The position numbers and the translations under genes are program-made. Below are positions 17,922 to 27,705 of a stretch of DNA of 64,000 bases, piece by piece (position 1 is the first letter of the stretch; each line of letters begins with the position of its first letter). The notes beneath the pieces were generated by a model that saw nothing but the letters and a program-made list of their open reading frames with translations, ran no database searches and was not told the origin of the DNA. This DNA comes from Rouxiella sp. S1S-2 (GTDB lineage Bacteria; Pseudomonadota; Gammaproteobacteria; Enterobacterales; Enterobacteriaceae), in the NCBI RefSeq assembly GCF_009208105.1, contig NZ_WFKL01000001.1:2480001-2544000 (forward strand), written 5' to 3'.

Positions 17922-19403
17922 TTACAGATAACGGCTTTCGAGATGCTTGCGGAAATAGTCGGTATTCAAAGTTTCACCCGTGGCGTTAGTAATCAGCTGG
18001 TCGGTTGAGAAACGGCTGCCGTGTTGCCAGATGTTTTGATTTAACCATTGGAACAGGGCCGTCAAATCACCACGAGAAATATCATCCTGCAGCGTCGGAA
18101 TAGCTTTATTGGCCGTTTGGAACAGCTGTGCTGCATACATTGCACCCAGTGTATATGTCGGGAAATATCCAAACCCGCCGTCCGTCCAGTGAATATCCTG
18201 CATACAGCCGTTGGTGTAATTACCGATGGTGTCGAGTCCCAGATACTGCTGCATTTTGCTGCTCCACAGTGCCGGAATATCTTCAACTTCAATTTCACCC
18301 TCGATCAATGCCTGCTCAATTTCGTAACGGAGAATAATATGCGCCGGATAGCTGACTTCGTCGGCATCCACACGAATAAGCCCCGGCTGTACGCGTTGGT
18401 TAAGGTTAATGAAACCTTGTTCACTCAGTCCTTCGCGTTGGCCAAACTGTTCAATGACCAGTGGATAAACTGACTTAAGGAACACTTCGCTGCAGCCCAG
18501 TTGCATTTCAAACAGCAGGCTTTGAGATTCGTGAACGCCCATTGAACGGGCATTGGAAACCGGCTGACCCAGCCACTCTTTCGGCAAATTTTGCTCGTAG
18601 CGCGCATGGCCCGTTTCATGGATTACGCCCATCATAGCAGTGATAAATTCGTCCTGACGGTAGCGCGTAGTAATACGAACATCCTGCGGGACGCCGCCGC
18701 AGAAAGGGTGCGCGCTGATGTCGAGACGGCCTGCATCAAAGTTAAAGCCCAGGCGTTTCATTACGCTCAGCCCCAGCTCTTTCTGCTTGCTGATATCAAA
18801 GGGGCCCTGCGGCTGTACAAACTGCAGAGATTTTTGCTTTTCAACGACTTTCTGCAGCAGCTGTGGCAACCAGGTTTTTAAATCACCAAAAATAACGTCG
18901 AGCTTACCTGCCGTCATTCCGGGTTCATAGAGGTCCAGCAACGAGTCGTAACGACTAATACCGGCGGCCTGTGAACGTAACGTGGCTTCCTGACGGCTCA
19001 GTTTGACCACTTCGCGCAGATTATCGACAAATCCTTCCCAGTCATTAGCCGGACGTTGGCGACGCCACGCGTGCTCACAGCGCGCTCCGGCCAATGATTT
19101 TGCTTCAACCAGGCTTTCTGGCAGCAGGGCGGAATGCTGATATTGGCGCGCCATTTCACGCAGGTTGGACTGCTCGAGGTCGTTGAGGTCTTCCTGCTTG
19201 GCTTGCTCCAGCCACTCGCCGACCTTGCCCGCGGTCAGAATTTGGTGCTGGAGTACACTGAGCTCAGCTAAGGCTTCAGAACGTGCTTTGCTGCCTTCCG
19301 GTGGCATCATGGTCTGCATGTCCCATCCGGCGATGGACGAAAGATGGCTGAAACGCGACAAGCGGGTAAACGTTGCGCGTAACTGTGAATAAGCTGTCGT
19401 CAT
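17922..19403 (-). CDS. M32 family metallocarboxypeptidase (carboxypeptidase Taq type)
   Basis: The 493-residue protein matches peptidase family M32 in length and motifs: zinc-binding HETGH in MMGVIHETGHARYEQN, followed by ESQSLLFE supplying the third ligand, and the family motifs DVRITTRY and YPAHIILRYEIE. Such enzymes remove C-terminal residues from peptides in the cytoplasm. It has no signal peptide. It lies between asr and rstB on the same strand, separated from rstB by 66 bases, so readthrough from rstAB is possible. Confidence 0.93.
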   Translation of the reverse strand: MTTAYSQLRATFTRLSRFSHLSSIAGWDMQTMMPPEGSKARSEALAELSVLQHQILTAGKVGEWLEQAKQEDLNDLEQSNLREMARQYQHSALLPESLVEAKSLAGARCEHAWRRQRPANDWEGFVDNLREVVKLSRQEATLRSQAAGISRYDSLLDLYEPGMTAGKLDVIFGDLKTWLPQLLQKVVEKQKSLQFVQPQGPFDISKQKELGLSVMKRLGFNFDAGRLDISAHPFCGGVPQDVRITTRYRQDEFITAMMGVIHETGHARYEQNLPKEWLGQPVSNARSMGVHESQSLLFEMQLGCSEVFLKSVYPLVIEQFGQREGLSEQGFINLNQRVQPGLIRVDADEVSYPAHIILRYEIEQALIEGEIEVEDIPALWSSKMQQYLGLDTIGNYTNGCMQDIHWTDGGFGYFPTYTLGAMYAAQLFQTANKAIPTLQDDISRGDLTALFQWLNQNIWQHGSRFSTDQLITNATGETLNTDYFRKHLESRYL

Positions 19404-19469
19404 GGAGTACTCCGTACTTTAAAAATAATATGAATAGCGGGGCCTGGGTAGGGGCCCGCGCAGGCACGA

Positions 19470-20774
19470 TTATTGTGGTTCTATTGCGAGATTGAAGGCC
19501 GGTTTAATCGGCCAGCTAAAGCGAATACTGGCGCCGCCGAGCGGGCTGCTGTCGACCATAACGCGTCCCTGATAGGCCACCGCGATTGAATGAACGATGG
19601 CCAGTCCGAGTCCACAGCCGCCGGTTGCGCGGTCGCGGCTTGGGTCGAGGCGTACAAAGGGTTCGAATATTCGCAGCCGCTCTTCCGGCGGAATGCCCGG
19701 GCCGTCGTCCTCAACCTGTAGGCTGGCTTCTTCTCCCTCCTGCCACAGGCTGATGCGCAGTTTTGCGTTGGCGTAGCGCTGGGCGTTGTTGACCAGATTG
19801 TCGAGCACCCGCTCCATTAAGCGTAGATCTACGCCGCCAAAGTCTGCCGCTTTGGTGACGTCGAGTTCAATTTCATGTTCGGTATTTACCAGCCGGAAAT
19901 CGTCCGCTTTGTCTTCAATCCACTCCGGCAGATTGATTTTAGTTAAATGCAGTGCCACCTGTGGGCGATCCAGACGGGCGTAGGTCAGCAGTTCATCAAT
20001 AAGCGACTCTAACTGACCAATGTCGCGATTAATGGCCTGTTGTTCCGCCTCAGGAATATTTTCACTGATCGCCAACCGATAGCGCAAACGCACCAGTGGC
20101 GTTCGCAGCTCGTGCGCGATGCCGTCGATCAGCTGTTTCTTGCTGGCAATCAGGGTATTAATGTTGTCTGCCATTTGGTTAAAGGCAATACCCAGCCGGT
20201 TTAGGCTCGACGTCGAGTCAAAGTTGGTTCGCTCGTCCAAATACCCATTGCCGAGCCGCTGAGCGGAGTTCTCAAGCTTGAGCAGGTCCTGCCAGTGGGG
20301 GCGCATCCATAAAAATACCGGCAGAGCTAATGACAGGCCGATAAAAATAAGCAGTCCCAAATCGAGCAGCCGCATTTCGTGCATATAAAACAGATAAGGG
20401 ATGGGGCCGACAACCAACACATAATTACTGCGCGGAACGCGCTGTATAAAAGTGTATTCACTGTCGAGAGCAACAATTTCGCCGTCACGCAGTTGATCAT
20501 TCAGCGCCGGGCTCAGTTTACGCTTGCCTAATGGCTCGATGTGCAACTTGAATGAGAGATTCAACTCAAGCGTGCTGATGGTTTTGTTCCAGTCCTTGAT
20601 CGGAATTTCACGCAGCTCACTGCGCATTAAATAGAGTGAGCTTTTCATCAGGTCGTTCATCGACTGACGACCAGTGCGCTCCGCAGTTACTTTATAAACC
20701 AGCCCGACCAGCATCGCCATAACCAGAAAACACACCAGTAGCAGCAGAAAGAACTGAACAAAAAGTTTTCTCAT
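19470..20774 (-). CDS. rstB: Sensor histidine kinase RstB
   Basis: The 434-residue kinase has two membrane helices (about 7-28 and 135-155) flanking a periplasmic RstB sensor domain, a HAMP region, an H-box (IDGIAHELRTPLVRLRYRL, His near 225), and HATPase boxes N (DNLVNNAQRYA), G1 (DDGPGIP) and G2 (GCGLGLAI). It phosphorylates RstA. Its ATG overlaps the rstA stop by 4 bases, so the pair is translationally coupled. In other enterobacteria rstAB is activated by PhoPQ. Confidence 0.96.
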   Translation of the reverse strand: MRKLFVQFFLLLLVCFLVMAMLVGLVYKVTAERTGRQSMNDLMKSSLYLMRSELREIPIKDWNKTISTLELNLSFKLHIEPLGKRKLSPALNDQLRDGEIVALDSEYTFIQRVPRSNYVLVVGPIPYLFYMHEMRLLDLGLLIFIGLSLALPVFLWMRPHWQDLLKLENSAQRLGNGYLDERTNFDSTSSLNRLGIAFNQMADNINTLIASKKQLIDGIAHELRTPLVRLRYRLAISENIPEAEQQAINRDIGQLESLIDELLTYARLDRPQVALHLTKINLPEWIEDKADDFRLVNTEHEIELDVTKAADFGGVDLRLMERVLDNLVNNAQRYANAKLRISLWQEGEEASLQVEDDGPGIPPEERLRIFEPFVRLDPSRDRATGGCGLGLAIVHSIAVAYQGRVMVDSSPLGGASIRFSWPIKPAFNLAIEPQ

Positions 20775-21502
20775 CCCTGCACCGACTCCCAGGCATTAGG
20801 CGCAAATAAGTAGCCTTTGTTGCGGACGGTCTTGATACGAAAAGGCTCAAGGGCGTTATCGTAAAGTTTGCGGCGCAGGCGTGAAATGGCAACGTCGATA
20901 CTGCGATCCAGCCCGTCGTAGCTCACACCGCGCAGATTAAGCAGCAGCGCCTCGCGGTCCATGATTCGACCGGCGTGAGTGGCCAATTCCCAAAGCAGGT
21001 CGAAGTCCGAGGTTGAGAGCGTAATCGTTTCATCACCTAGCGTGACTTCGCGGTTGACGGGATCAATACACAGCTGGCCGAAGTGCAGGGCATTGCCTTT
21101 TTGAATCGGTTTGCCGGTTTTTTCTGGCTCAACCTGACTGGTTGGACGCTGACGAAGGTGCAGGCGCAGGCGCGCCAGCAGCACGGCGGGTGGCGTCGTT
21201 TTAAGAATATAGTCATTGGCGCCCATTTCGAGCGACAGAATATGGTTCATGTCGCTGTCCAATGAGGTCAGCAACACGATAGGGCCGTCGTAGGCCGGAC
21301 GCAGGTCGCGACAGAGCGTCATGCCGTCTTTGCCAGGTAACATGATGTCAAGTAACACCAAATCAGGCTCTTCAAGCTCGATTCTTGCCTGAGCGGTGTC
21401 GCCACGAGGTTCAACCAGAACCTCAATGTCATGCTTACCCAAATAGGCGGCGATAAGCTTACCAACCTCGGCGTCATCTTCTACAAAAACGATTTTATTC
21501 AT
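20771..21502 (-). CDS. rstA: Response regulator RstA (OmpR family)
   Basis: A 243-residue regulator with receiver domain (acidic pocket VEDD, phospho-Asp in LLDIMLPGKDG near residue 53, Lys in ANDYILKTTPP) and C-terminal winged helix (VNREVTLG, then DRSIDVAISRLRRKL). Target genes of RstA in E. coli include asr and csgD; here asr is 4 kb away and carries RstA-box matches. The first gene of the rstA-rstB operon. Confidence 0.97.
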   Translation of the reverse strand: MNKIVFVEDDAEVGKLIAAYLGKHDIEVLVEPRGDTAQARIELEEPDLVLLDIMLPGKDGMTLCRDLRPAYDGPIVLLTSLDSDMNHILSLEMGANDYILKTTPPAVLLARLRLHLRQRPTSQVEPEKTGKPIQKGNALHFGQLCIDPVNREVTLGDETITLSTSDFDLLWELATHAGRIMDREALLLNLRGVSYDGLDRSIDVAISRLRRKLYDNALEPFRIKTVRNKGYLFAPNAWESVQG

Positions 21503-21586
21503 GGGTTTGCTGTTAACGTGAAAATCGGATCACAGCATAGCGCGAGCGGGCCATCAACGCTATGTCACCGTAGGGAAAAGTCTACA

Positions 21587-22312
21587 TTAACGCAGTCTTC
21601 GGCCGCCGTCGACACAGTGTGTTTTGCCGGTCACATAGTTGCTGCGCAGGATGTAATCAACCAGGCTAACAATTTCGCCTTCACCTGGTTCAATTTTCAT
21701 CAACGATTTATTTAAGGCGTGTTCACGATACTCGGCGTCGTCGTCGGGATTAAACAATATGAGGGCCGGAGCAATCGAATTAACTTTGACCTCAGGGGCC
21801 AGCTTTCGTGCGAAAGACAGGGTCATGTTATCGAGCGCTGCCTTACTCGCCGAGTAGGCAATATGTTTTTTACTGCCTTTTTCGACCACGAAATCAGTAA
21901 TATGAATGATATCTGCTCCTGCCGTACCCTGACCACGAAGACACGCCTCAAGCTCCAGATTGAGCAAGTAGGGCGTATAAACGTGAATTTGCAGCATCAT
22001 AGCCATGGTGTCCTGCGGGGCCGTGTCCGGCGATTCGGCCACCCATGCGCTGGCATTGTGAATAATGCCGCGTAGCTTGCTGGTGTTGGCTTTCACTTTT
22101 TCAGCGAATGCCAAAATGCCGGCGTTGTCGGAGAAGTCAGCCTGAATACAGCAGGCACCTTTCTCAGTCAGGCTATCGAGCGCAGGGTAAGGGTGACGAT
22201 AGCTGACAATCACCGGAATATTTTGCTGCAGTAATGACTCGGCCAGCGCCAGTCCAATTCTCTTTGCTCCACCGGTGATAAGCACCGGCGCAGCAGGGGT
22301 TAATTCGGTCAA
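21587..22312 (-). CDS. folM: Dihydromonapterin reductase FolM (short-chain dehydrogenase)
   Basis: FolM reduces dihydromonapterin to tetrahydromonapterin with NADPH and has some dihydrofolate reductase activity. The 241-residue protein has Rossmann motif TGGAKRIG, NASAW, and active site Tyr-x3-Lys in HIAYSASKAALD, and closely follows E. coli FolM to its C-terminal DGGRRLR. I choose a TTG start at 22312 because AGGAG lies 6 bases before it and it fits the homologue's N-terminus; an upstream TTG at 22345 has no support. Divergent from the iteron-preceded gene. Confidence 0.93.
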   Translation of the reverse strand: MTELTPAAPVLITGGAKRIGLALAESLLQQNIPVIVSYRHPYPALDSLTEKGACCIQADFSDNAGILAFAEKVKANTSKLRGIIHNASAWVAESPDTAPQDTMAMMLQIHVYTPYLLNLELEACLRGQGTAGADIIHITDFVVEKGSKKHIAYSASKAALDNMTLSFARKLAPEVKVNSIAPALILFNPDDDAEYREHALNKSLMKIEPGEGEIVSLVDYILRSNYVTGKTHCVDGGRRLR

Positions 22313-22350
22313 GTAAAGCTCCTGAACTCTCTGGCAAAGTATCAATAAAC

Positions 22351-22408
22351 TATGTCATTATATAGGGCAAACTGTGTCATCATATAAGGCTATGCCATTA
22401 TATAGATG
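22351..22408. repeat. Three iteron-like direct repeats (candidate operator)
   Basis: TATGTCATTATATAGGGC (22351-22368), TGTGTCATCATATAAGGC (22373-22390) and TATGCCATTATATAGATG (22391-22408) share the pattern TRTGYCATYATATA. They fill the gap between folM and the orphan gene that starts near 22502. Repeated sites on one face suggest cooperative binding by an unidentified regulator. Confidence 0.6.
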
Positions 22409-22501
22409 ATTGTGTTTCTCGTTTCAAAACATTATCTTCAAAAAGTAAGGTCTTTTCTAACGTGGTTAGAAGGGTTAGCACTGGCCCAAAGAGGAATGGA
22501 G

Positions 22502-22921
22502 ATGGCTGATAGTCGCCTGGCACCCGATGTGCGCAGTGAAAAAGCGTCCTTCGATTATATGGAATACCTGTCTGCATCGTGTAAGAAACAATGGAGTTTT
22601 CTCGATGCTATCTACGGCGTATTGCCTTTTTTTGGCATGGTGCTGAGGTCACGCACTACTCAGGAAAAGTCCAAGCAGGACAAACTTAACGCACTGGCTT
22701 TACAGGTTGTTTCTACCCAGGTGAGTGACGAAATCAACATCGTACGCCTAATTGAATTGGCCCAGCAGCAGAGCATGTACAGTATAGATATCCATTTGCC
22801 TTACTCCCTGACTGAAGAACAGCTTTCCGCCATCGAAAAAGAGTGCAGGCATCCGCTGAAATTGACGCAAAATGATGAGCATTTGGCGGTAGAAATTTTG
22901 CAGCAATCCTCAAAGCATTAA
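22502..22921 (+). CDS. Hypothetical protein of unknown family
   Basis: The start at 22502 gives 139 residues and has GAGGA exactly 6 bases upstream; an ATG at 22406 would extend it by 32 residues but lies inside the third iteron-like repeat and has no ribosome site. The protein is cytoplasmic-looking with one moderately hydrophobic stretch (LDAIYGVLPFFGMVL), a basic region (RSRTTQEKSKQDKLN) and a C-terminal mixed alpha/beta part (IDIHLPYSLTEEQLSAIEKE). I do not recognise the family. It ends at a strong bidirectional terminator shared with ydgH. Confidence 0.65.
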   Translation: MADSRLAPDVRSEKASFDYMEYLSASCKKQWSFLDAIYGVLPFFGMVLRSRTTQEKSKQDKLNALALQVVSTQVSDEINIVRLIELAQQQSMYSIDIHLPYSLTEEQLSAIEKECRHPLKLTQNDEHLAVEILQQSSKH

Positions 22922-22944
22922 TCTTGCGATAAAAAATTCAAATT

Positions 22945-22974
22945 AAAAGGGGCTGATTATGATCAGCCCCTTTT
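22945..22974. terminator. Bidirectional rho-independent terminator
   Basis: A perfect 13-bp stem, AAAAGGGGCTGAT with ATCAGCCCCTTTT, and a 4-nt loop. The A/T ends provide U-runs in both directions, separating the orphan gene from convergent ydgH. Confidence 0.93.
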
Positions 22975-22999
22975 AGATCGTTAATGCGTCTATTCGGTC

Positions 23000-23974
23000 T
23001 TACTTGAACAGATCAGCGGTCACAGTCAGGTTACCGCCACTTTTGTTCTGCCACTGACGAGTCACGTGGTAGAACTTGGCACCCTTATCAGCGGCGCGCT
23101 TAGCCACTTCTTCAGAAACGTCGGTCATGCTGTTGAAGTGACCGGTGAAGGTAACGGAGTCAAACGGTGTCATCTGTGCCGCTGTCACGTTATTCACTTC
23201 TTCCACTTTTCTGCCGTCTGGCAGAGTCACGGAGTAGCGCTTGCCGGTAGACGATTGCGTTTCAAAGAACAGGCCTACGCTGCGGCTTGGGCTTGAGGAA
23301 GAGGCGACGCCGGGAATTTCAACTTTCTTGGCTTCGGCACCCCCCGCGGCGAGCGCTGCACGGCCTGCGTCAGAATCGTAAGGAATCGCATCAGGGCTTT
23401 GCGTTACGCGTTTTGGGGCATCTTTTTTATAGATAAACGCCGTGACGTACTGATTGCCGCCGTTGTTGGCATCAATTTGACGCACGATAAAGAATGAGTA
23501 AGCACCTTTGGCTTTCGCCGCTTTAGCAATGGATTCAATCACGTCAGGCTGGCTGCGGAAGAAACCGCTTACAGTAACAGTATCGAAAGGTTCAAGCTGG
23601 AAGGCCACTTCTTTAGGCAGCTGTTTAACGCCGCTTACGCCATTAACGCTGTTAAGCACCGGTTCCGGAGCGGCTTTTGGCGCATCCTTGTGGAACAGGT
23701 CAACCACCACGCGCCAGTTGCCACTGTCGTTGGCGCTGTTGGTGTCTTGAATATAGTAGTAGTCCGCGCCAAGTTTATCGGCACGTTTTGATGCTTCGTC
23801 TGACGCATCACCCAAGTTGTTAAATCGACCAGTAAATGCAATGCGATCAAAGGGCTTAAGGGCGGCTGCTTTCCCGGGACTGATTTCTTCTGCTGCCTGA
23901 GCTGCAGACAAAACAGAGAATTGCGAGATTAATAAAACAACGGCCGATGCGATGATCGTTTTCGTCTGCTTCAT
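23000..23974 (-). CDS. ydgH: YdgH, secreted protein with three DUF1471 (BhsA/McbA) repeats
   Basis: The 324-residue protein starts at ATG 23974 (AAAGGA upstream) with a signal peptide cleaved near AAQA. Three related DUF1471 domains follow (about residues 34-97, 125-190 and 260-324), each ending in a pattern such as GADYYYI/GAYSFFIVRQ/GAKFYHVTRQ followed by NxGNxxVxxxxF. Single-domain relatives (BhsA, YhcN) act in stress and biofilm responses; YdgH is a periplasmic protein with unclear role. It is divergent from pntA across a long AT-rich region. Confidence 0.95.
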   Translation of the reverse strand: MKQTKTIIASAVVLLISQFSVLSAAQAAEEISPGKAAALKPFDRIAFTGRFNNLGDASDEASKRADKLGADYYYIQDTNSANDSGNWRVVVDLFHKDAPKAAPEPVLNSVNGVSGVKQLPKEVAFQLEPFDTVTVSGFFRSQPDVIESIAKAAKAKGAYSFFIVRQIDANNGGNQYVTAFIYKKDAPKRVTQSPDAIPYDSDAGRAALAAGGAEAKKVEIPGVASSSSPSRSVGLFFETQSSTGKRYSVTLPDGRKVEEVNNVTAAQMTPFDSVTFTGHFNSMTDVSEEVAKRAADKGAKFYHVTRQWQNKSGGNLTVTADLFK

Positions 23975-24511
23975 AAAAAATCCTTTCACCTTGCGCAGTA
24001 ATGTTGAAACATGCTGAATTATTGATGTGTAACAGATTAGCTGCCGATTATTGCATGTAATAATCAAGAGCGCTTGAGTAATTTTTTAAGCGCTCAAACA
24101 TGTTAATCGCTACCTGGGTCACTTTATTTTTCTCCAATAACTTATATAAGTTTAATGATCGAGTAAATAAGTGAAATAAATGTTAATTATTTACATTTTA
24201 CTCACTTTTCATCCCATTAGGCAGGCCTTGCTGACAAATTAAGAGAGTGATTGATCTCGTATAATTAGCACATTGAAGTGAATTAAATATGAAATTTGCT
24301 CACTTGGCAGTGCTATCGCATCTTATGCCGTCTTTAGGTGATTTAATCCTCATAAATCAGGTTTCTATATGGCTTATTAATCAGATATTCAGTAGGTTAT
24401 AGCCGACCTGAAAAATACGTCAGTCATTCGGCGATACAAGCCGACAGGTTTTACATTTTATCTCTACATCGATGACGAGCATCATCAAATAAAAGGGTGA
24501 AAGGAATAATT
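23975..24511. promoter_or_regulatory. ydgH-pntA divergent intergenic region
   Basis: This 537-base AT-rich gap holds no credible gene. It contains overlapping dyads between 24161 and 24203: GTAAATAA (24163-24170) with TTATTTAC (24187-24194), AAATGT (24178-24183) with ACATTT (24193-24198), and GAGTAAA (24161-24167) with TTTACTC (24197-24203). These could be operators or simply AT-rich coincidence. I found no clear CRP or FNR site. Confidence 0.4.
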
Positions 24512-26041
24512 ATGCGTATTGGTATACCAAGAGAACGGTTGACCAATGAAGCCCGTGTTGCAGCAACGCCCAAAACGGTGGAACAACTGCTGAAACTCGG
24601 CTTTACAGTCGCCATTGAGCAAGGCGCGGGTAAACTGGCCAGTTTTGACGATGCCGCTTATGAAATCGTCGGCGCGACGGTAGAAGCGGGTGATGCTGTC
24701 TGGCAATCTGACATCGTTTTGAAGGTGAATGCGCCTTTAGACGCTGAAATCGACAAACTGCAGGCGGGATCGACACTGGTAAGTTTTATCTGGCCAGCAC
24801 AAAACCCTGAACTGATTCAAAAACTGGCCGACCGGAACGTTACCGCGTTGGCTATGGATTCTGTACCGCGTATTTCCCGTGCACAGTCGATGGATGCGCT
24901 GAGTTCGATGGCCAATATCGCCGGTTATCGTGCCATTGTTGAAGCCGCGCACGAATTTGGCCGCTTCTTCACCGGTCAAATCACCGCCGCAGGCAAAGTG
25001 CCACCGGCCAAAGTGATGATAATCGGTGCCGGAGTCGCCGGTTTGGCAGCAATTGGCGCCGCGGGCAGCTTGGGGGCAATTGTTCGCGCCTTCGACACTC
25101 GTCCTGAAGTGAAAGAACAAGTGCAAAGTATGGGCGCAGAATTCCTCGAGCTGGACTTTGAGGAAGAGGCCGGCAGCGGCGATGGCTACGCTAAAGTGAT
25201 GTCTGATGCCTTTATTAAGGCCGAGATGGCGCTGTTCGCCGCCCAGGCAGAAGACGTTGATATTATCGTCACAACGGCACTTATTCCGGGTCGTCCGGCA
25301 CCGAAGCTTATCACCCGAGAAATGGTCGCTTCAATGAAACCGGGCAGCGTGATTGTCGATCTCGCGGCGCAAACCGGCGGAAACTGCGAGCTGACAGTAG
25401 CCGACACCATTACCGTAACGCCAAACGGGGTGAAAATTATTGGCTATACCGATTTACCCAGCCGTTTACCGACCCAGTCTTCTCAGCTTTACGGCACCAA
25501 CCTGCTTAACTTGCTGAAGCTGCTGTGCAAAGAGAAAAACGGTGAAATCGAGATCGACTTCGAAGATACCGTCGTGCGCGGAGTCACGGTCGTCAAAGCA
25601 GGAGAAATTACCTGGCCAGCGCCGCCGATTCAGGTTTCTGCCCAGCCCCAGGCAGCAAAAGTTGCAGCGCCGGCCCCTAAGGCCGAGGCTAAACCGACCT
25701 CAAAGTGGACCAAGTACATCATTATGGCCATCGCCATCGTGCTGTTTGGTTGGCTGGCAAACGTTGCGCCGAAAGAGTTCCTGTCTCACTTTACCGTTTT
25801 CGCACTGTCCTGTGTGGTGGGTTATTACGTGGTCTGGAACGTCAGTCACGCATTGCACACGCCGCTGATGGCGGTAACCAACGCGATTTCAGGGATTATC
25901 GTGGTCGGGGCATTACTGCAAATTGGTCACGGCGGATGGGTGAGTTTCCTCTCTTTTGTTGCCGTACTGATTGCCAGTATCAATATTTTTGGCGGATTTA
26001 CCGTCACTCAGCGCATGCTGAAAATGTTTCGCAAGAATTAA
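24512..26041 (+). CDS. pntA: NAD(P) transhydrogenase subunit alpha
   Basis: PntA binds NAD(H) in the proton-translocating transhydrogenase, which makes NADPH from NADH using the proton gradient. The 509-residue protein starts [17 protein letters not shown], contains the dI domain with nucleotide motif [18 protein letters not shown], a proline/alanine linker near 385-400, and four C-terminal membrane helices. The ATG at 24512 is preceded by AAAGGA; a GTG 15 bases earlier is part of that ribosome site. pntB follows after 10 bases. Confidence 0.98.
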   Translation: MRIGIPRERLTNEARVAATPKTVEQLLKLGFTVAIEQGAGKLASFDDAAYEIVGATVEAGDAVWQSDIVLKVNAPLDAEIDKLQAGSTLVSFIWPAQNPELIQKLADRNVTALAMDSVPRISRAQSMDALSSMANIAGYRAIVEAAHEFGRFFTGQITAAGKVPPAKVMIIGAGVAGLAAIGAAGSLGAIVRAFDTRPEVKEQVQSMGAEFLELDFEEEAGSGDGYAKVMSDAFIKAEMALFAAQAEDVDIIVTTALIPGRPAPKLITREMVASMKPGSVIVDLAAQTGGNCELTVADTITVTPNGVKIIGYTDLPSRLPTQSSQLYGTNLLNLLKLLCKEKNGEIEIDFEDTVVRGVTVVKAGEITWPAPPIQVSAQPQAAKVAAPAPKAEAKPTSKWTKYIIMAIAIVLFGWLANVAPKEFLSHFTVFALSCVVGYYVVWNVSHALHTPLMAVTNAISGIIVVGALLQIGHGGWVSFLSFVAVLIASINIFGGFTVTQRMLKMFRKN

Positions 26042-26051
26042 GGGATAGCCT

Positions 26052-27443
26052 ATGTCTGGGGGTCTAGTTACAGCTGCATACATTGTTGCCGCTATTTTGT
26101 TTATTTGCAGCCTTGCGGGATTGTCGAAGCATGAGACATCCAAGCAGGGGAATATTTTTGGTATCACAGGAATGGCGATTGCACTAATCGTCACTATTCT
26201 CGGTCCCGACTCCGGCCACGTCGGCTGGATTATTGTGGCAATGGTTATCGGCGGTGCAATAGGTATCTACCTGGCGCGTAAAGTTGAAATGACCCAAATG
26301 CCAGAGCTGGTGGCTATTTTGCACAGCTTTGTGGGTCTCGCTGCGGTATTGGTCGGCTTTAACAGCTACCTTGACCACGGCAGTATCGCGATGGAAGGAG
26401 TGATGGAGAATATCCATCTGACGGAAGTGTTCCTCGGCATCTTTATTGGTGCGGTCACCTTCACCGGTTCTATCGTTGCATTCGGCAAGCTGCGCGGTAC
26501 TTTCTCTTCAAAACCGCTGGCCCTGCCACATCGCCACAAGCTGAACCTGGCCGCGTTGGTGGTGTCTTTCGCACTGCTGATTATTTTTGTTCGCTCAGAA
26601 AGCGTGGGCGCACAGGTGTTTGCACTGCTGATTATGACCCTGATAGCGCTGGCTTTTGGCTGGCATCTGGTGTCGTCCATCGGCGGTGCGGATATGCCGG
26701 TGGTGGTCTCAATGCTTAACTCGTACTCGGGTTGGGCGGCGGCGGCGGCGGGCTTTATGCTCAGCAATGACCTGTTGATCGTGACCGGTGCGCTGGTCGG
26801 TTCTTCCGGTGCCATCCTCTCCTACATCATGTGTAAGGCAATGAACCGCTCATTTATCAGCGTGATTGCCGGTGGCTTTGGCACCGACAGCTCCTCAACG
26901 GGTGACGCGGAAGAAATGGGTGAATACCGCGAAGCCAGTGCTGAGGACGTGGCTGATATGTTGAAAAACGCCAGCTCGGTCATCATCACTCCGGGATACG
27001 GCATGGCGGTGGCACAGGCGCAGTATCCGGTCCAGGATATTACCGCCAGACTGCGTGCCAAGGGCATCAAAGTTCGCTTCGGTATTCATCCGGTCGCGGG
27101 ACGCTTGCCAGGCCACATGAACGTGCTGTTGGCTGAGGCTAAAGTACCTTACGACATCGTGCTGGAAATGGACGAAATCAACGACGATTTCAGCGATACC
27201 GACGTGGTGCTGGTTATCGGCGCCAACGACACGGTGAACCCTGCAGCACAGGAAGATCCGCGTAGCCCGATTGCGGGAATGCCGGTGTTGGAAGTATGGA
27301 AAGCGCACAACGTCATCGTCTTTAAACGCTCGATGAGCACCGGCTATGCCGGCGTGCAAAACCCACTGTTCTTTAAAGAAAATACGCAGATGCTGTTTGG
27401 CGATGCCAAAGAGAGCGTAGAGGCGATTCTGCGCGCGCTCTAG
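26052..27443 (+). CDS. pntB: NAD(P) transhydrogenase subunit beta
   Basis: The 463-residue PntB supplies the proton channel (eight to nine N-terminal membrane helices, [14 protein letters not shown] start, [19 protein letters not shown]) and the cytoplasmic dIII NADP(H)-binding domain with [13 protein letters not shown] and [12 protein letters not shown]. It is almost identical in layout to E. coli PntB and is cotranscribed with pntA. A strong terminator follows at 27515. Confidence 0.98.
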   Translation: MSGGLVTAAYIVAAILFICSLAGLSKHETSKQGNIFGITGMAIALIVTILGPDSGHVGWIIVAMVIGGAIGIYLARKVEMTQMPELVAILHSFVGLAAVLVGFNSYLDHGSIAMEGVMENIHLTEVFLGIFIGAVTFTGSIVAFGKLRGTFSSKPLALPHRHKLNLAALVVSFALLIIFVRSESVGAQVFALLIMTLIALAFGWHLVSSIGGADMPVVVSMLNSYSGWAAAAAGFMLSNDLLIVTGALVGSSGAILSYIMCKAMNRSFISVIAGGFGTDSSSTGDAEEMGEYREASAEDVADMLKNASSVIITPGYGMAVAQAQYPVQDITARLRAKGIKVRFGIHPVAGRLPGHMNVLLAEAKVPYDIVLEMDEINDDFSDTDVVLVIGANDTVNPAAQEDPRSPIAGMPVLEVWKAHNVIVFKRSMSTGYAGVQNPLFFKENTQMLFGDAKESVEAILRAL

Positions 27444-27514
27444 GATTCGCATTGGTGCTGTTAATAAAAGGCAGGCCTCTGAATACCGAGTGATCCTAAT
27501 TGTCTATTAAATAT

Positions 27515-27542
27515 AAAAAACCCCGGTTAATCGGGGTTTTTT
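27515..27542. terminator. Terminator after pntB
   Basis: AAAAAACCCCG pairs with CGGGGTTTTTT around a 6-nt loop, ending in a T-run. It separates pntAB from the LPMO gene. Confidence 0.93.
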
Positions 27543-27639
27543 ACTTGAATGGGTTGCCACAAGAATTTTCTTCATTTTACTTCCCCGCTTCTTCATCAGT
27601 TTACTCATGTTCTTCTTAATAAATCGGTAGCATAAGTTT

Positions 27640-27668
27640 GATCATGAATTTTCATTAAATTCATGATC
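27640..27668. promoter_or_regulatory. Perfect 12-bp palindrome upstream of the LPMO gene
   Basis: GATCATGAATTT and AAATTCATGATC are perfect reverse complements separated by TCATT, ending 37 bases before the ATG at 27706. Outer AAGTTT (27634-27639) and AAACTT (27675-27680) extend the symmetry. It could be an operator or a leader hairpin; there is no T-run making it a simple terminator. Confidence 0.6.
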
Positions 27669-27705
27669 TTATAAAAACTTAAGGTTTATAAAAAGGAATT
27701 TAATT

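Noticed and set aside
22406..22501. N-terminal extension of the orphan gene from ATG 22406
   Set aside because: The ATG is inside the third iteron-like repeat and lacks a ribosome site, whereas 22502 has GAGGA at ideal distance. Not fully excluded.
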